The notes beneath the pieces are model-generated. The model was not told the origin of the DNA and made no database searches. It was given only the letters and a program-made list of their open reading frames with translations. DNA of 64,000 bases from Candidatus Yanofskyibacteriota bacterium (lineage in GTDB: Bacteria > Patescibacteria > Paceibacteria > 2-02-FULL-40-12 > IGHO2-12-FULL-4), in assembly GCA_016185525.1 (NCBI GenBank), contig JACPNK010000002.1, positions 1 through 64,000 of the forward strand, written 5' to 3'. Shown here piece after piece: positions 63,158 to 64,000 of the stretch. A program made the position numbers and the translations under genes. Position 1 is the first letter of the stretch. Every line of letters begins with the position of its first letter.

Positions 63158-63471
63158 AGTTATCCCCGCTAGTGTAAAAGTGCGATATAATACTATATAG
63201 TATACTTATATTTATGTCAAGTTTTTAGGATATTTCAATCTGTTGAAGTTAAACTTCAACAGATTACGGGGTGTGGATAAGTTTTGTTAGCAATTTGAGA
63301 GTTATTGTGGATATAATTAAAACTAGGGTCGTAACTTCTTAAAAAGTTTATCAAGTAAAAATTAGTTCTAAGTTTGTAAAGTTCGTCAAGTTATAAAGTT
63401 TAAAGAATAAGAAGATTATTCAATCAACTTTATGAACTTTATGAACCTGATGAACTTCTTAACTTAATATT
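63158..63471. repeat. Gene-free stretch with palindromic DNA
   Basis: No gene was seen. It holds a 14-bp palindrome at 63237-63265 (AATCTGTTGAAGTT with its complement) and an imperfect inverted repeat of about 100 bp (about 63365-63467) made of AAGTT/AACTT-type units (TAAGTT...AAGTTC and GAACTT...AACTTA). A TATAAT at 63312-63317 might be a -10 box. Confidence 0.55.
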
Positions 63472-63624
63472 ATGTGGACCTGGATTTTAGTTGTAGTAGT
63501 CGTTGTTGCCGTTTTGGTATGGTGGATGAAAAAGAAAGGAAAGAAATCGGACGGCGGGATGTCGGGAATGTCCGGTGGCAATATGCCTATGGGCGGAGGC
63601 CAAATGGGCGGCGGCAATATGTAG
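63472..63624 (+). CDS. Small single-pass membrane protein with Met/Gly-rich tail (50 aa)
   Basis: MWTWILVVVVVVAVLVWWMK forms one transmembrane helix, followed by a basic stretch (KKKGKKSD) and a tail of Met, Gly and Asn (GGNMPMGGGQMGGGNM). Met-rich tails can bind soft metals such as copper, but that is speculation. An upstream ribosome binding site is not obvious. A terminator-like hairpin follows at 63648-63677, which supports a real transcript. Too short for confident assignment. Confidence 0.55.
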   Translation: MWTWILVVVVVVAVLVWWMKKKGKKSDGGMSGMSGGNMPMGGGQMGGGNM

Positions 63625-63647
63625 TTTTGCGAAGTTTTTACTTTACT

Positions 63648-63677
63648 CAAAACTCCGTTTGAAAACGGGGTTTTGTT
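63648..63677 (+). terminator. Terminator-like hairpin
   Basis: AAACTCCGTTT, then AAACGGGGTTTTG with one mismatched pair; T-rich on both sides. Confidence 0.65.
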
Positions 63678-63693
63678 TTGCTATCATTGAGTT

Positions 63694-64000
63694 ATGTCTT
63701 GGCAAACCTTGGGTTTTCAGAAAAACAAGGAATTTTTTGAAAAAATTGTCCGAAATGGTGAGCTTGGCCACGCTTATTTATTTACAGGTCAAGAGATGAT
63801 AGGCAAGAAAAGATTTGCTCTGGATCTGGCGGGTCTGGTCAATAGTTCTGGAATTGACTTTGAGAATGACCCAAATCTTTTGATTCTGGGTGGTGAAAAT
63901 GGAATCTCCATTGACCAAGTTAGAGATCTTAAAAAGTTTTTAAGTTTTAAGCCTTATAGCGGTAGTTACAAAATTGCTGTCATAAACGATTGCCATCTTA
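63694..64000 (+). CDS. holB: DNA polymerase III delta-prime subunit, 5' part (runs off the window)
   Basis: The first 102 residues of a clamp-loader subunit. MSWQTLGFQKNKEFFEKIV, GHAYLFTGQEMIGKKRFA and the typical ISIDQVRDLKKFLSFKPY followed by YKIAVINDCHL match the AAA+ start of delta-prime/DnaX proteins. The P-loop reads GQEMIGKK rather than GxxxxGKT, as expected for delta-prime, which does not hydrolyse ATP. The 3' end lies beyond the window. Confidence 0.8.
   Translation, partial: MSWQTLGFQKNKEFFEKIVRNGELGHAYLFTGQEMIGKKRFALDLAGLVNSSGIDFENDPNLLILGGENGISIDQVRDLKKFLSFKPYSGSYKIAVINDCHL

Noticed and set aside
1..64000. CRISPR array
   Set aside because: No regularly spaced direct repeats of 25-40 nt and no cas genes were seen; the RecB/Cas4-like fold at 14.4 kb belongs to a TM0106-type nuclease.
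1..64000. Alternative genetic code with UGA as glycine
   Set aside because: Many intact genes end in TGA at the expected family length (for example secF and the LOG gene), so UGA is a stop.

Overview
The window looks like a chromosomal segment of a Patescibacteria (Candidate Phyla Radiation) bacterium, most likely a Parcubacteria relative. That is inference from gene content and protein style: a moderately AT-rich genome, compact short operons, minimal versions of core enzymes, many small membrane-anchored or coiled-coil proteins, and a cell-surface, secretion and peptidoglycan gene set without biosynthetic operons. UGA is used as a normal stop, so this is not the recoded Gracilibacteria/Absconditabacteria code. 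No rRNA or CRISPR array was seen; one tRNA (Lys, TTT) is present.

Layout. 1-4 kb is accessory: a tyrosine recombinase, a small ribbon-helix-helix-like protein, a HAD phosphatase, a YefM/RelE-type toxin-antitoxin pair with a TGTACA operator, a complete 46-codon minus-strand gene, and a REP-associated Y1 transposase surrounded by its own palindromes. 4-17 kb holds a nucleotidyltransferase, a PurM-like protein, an exonuclease, a large SF1 helicase-nuclease, a cyclophilin, a trypsin-like protease, a TM0106-type nuclease and three small coiled-coil genes that each have their own promoter and terminator. 17-26 kb has secDF, a sigma4/HARE-HTH regulator, a membrane protein/VirD4-like ATPase pair, an HD phosphohydrolase and an M48 protease. 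26-33 kb has a GIY-YIG gene beside tRNA-Lys and a cell-wall/translation run (ddl, aspS, S11 peptidase, mraY, ftsW, rpsT). 33-48 kb has truB, uvrB, ruvA, a FemAB-like transferase, murE, a presenilin-like protease, a beta-CASP nuclease, a LOG protein and CIRCE-controlled lon. 48-64 kb has transporters, an O-antigen-ligase-like protein, a subtilase, a large Thr-rich surface protein, PolX, murG, ABC-F and ABC exporter genes, and the start of holB.

The most unusual content is a family of structured repeats. Six copies of 148-238 nt (9.2, 26.1, 34.7, 36.9, 43.1 and 53.1 kb) share one architecture: a long outer stem P1, an inner stem P2, a variable hairpin P3, and a hairpin P4 whose loop contains CGCTGG, followed by GAA-N(1-3)-CC-GAA. 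The arms have quite different sequences between copies yet still pair. One copy lies in frame inside the helicase gene, and others supply false N-terminal extensions to neighbouring genes. Separate perfect or near-perfect palindromes sit in frame inside the cyclophilin, FemAB and TruB genes, a short insert with a 14-bp direct repeat sits in murE, and a 20-bp palindrome interrupts a partial copy of tRNA-Lys.

How genes work together: ddl, dacA-like, mraY, ftsW, murE, murG and femAB-like encode a split but coherent peptidoglycan pathway. secDF, lon, M48, S8, S11 and DegP-like proteins form the export and quality-control set. UvrB, RuvA, the helicase-nuclease, PolX, the MGMT-like protein and HolB cover DNA repair and replication. 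All assignments were made by eye from motifs; no searches were run.
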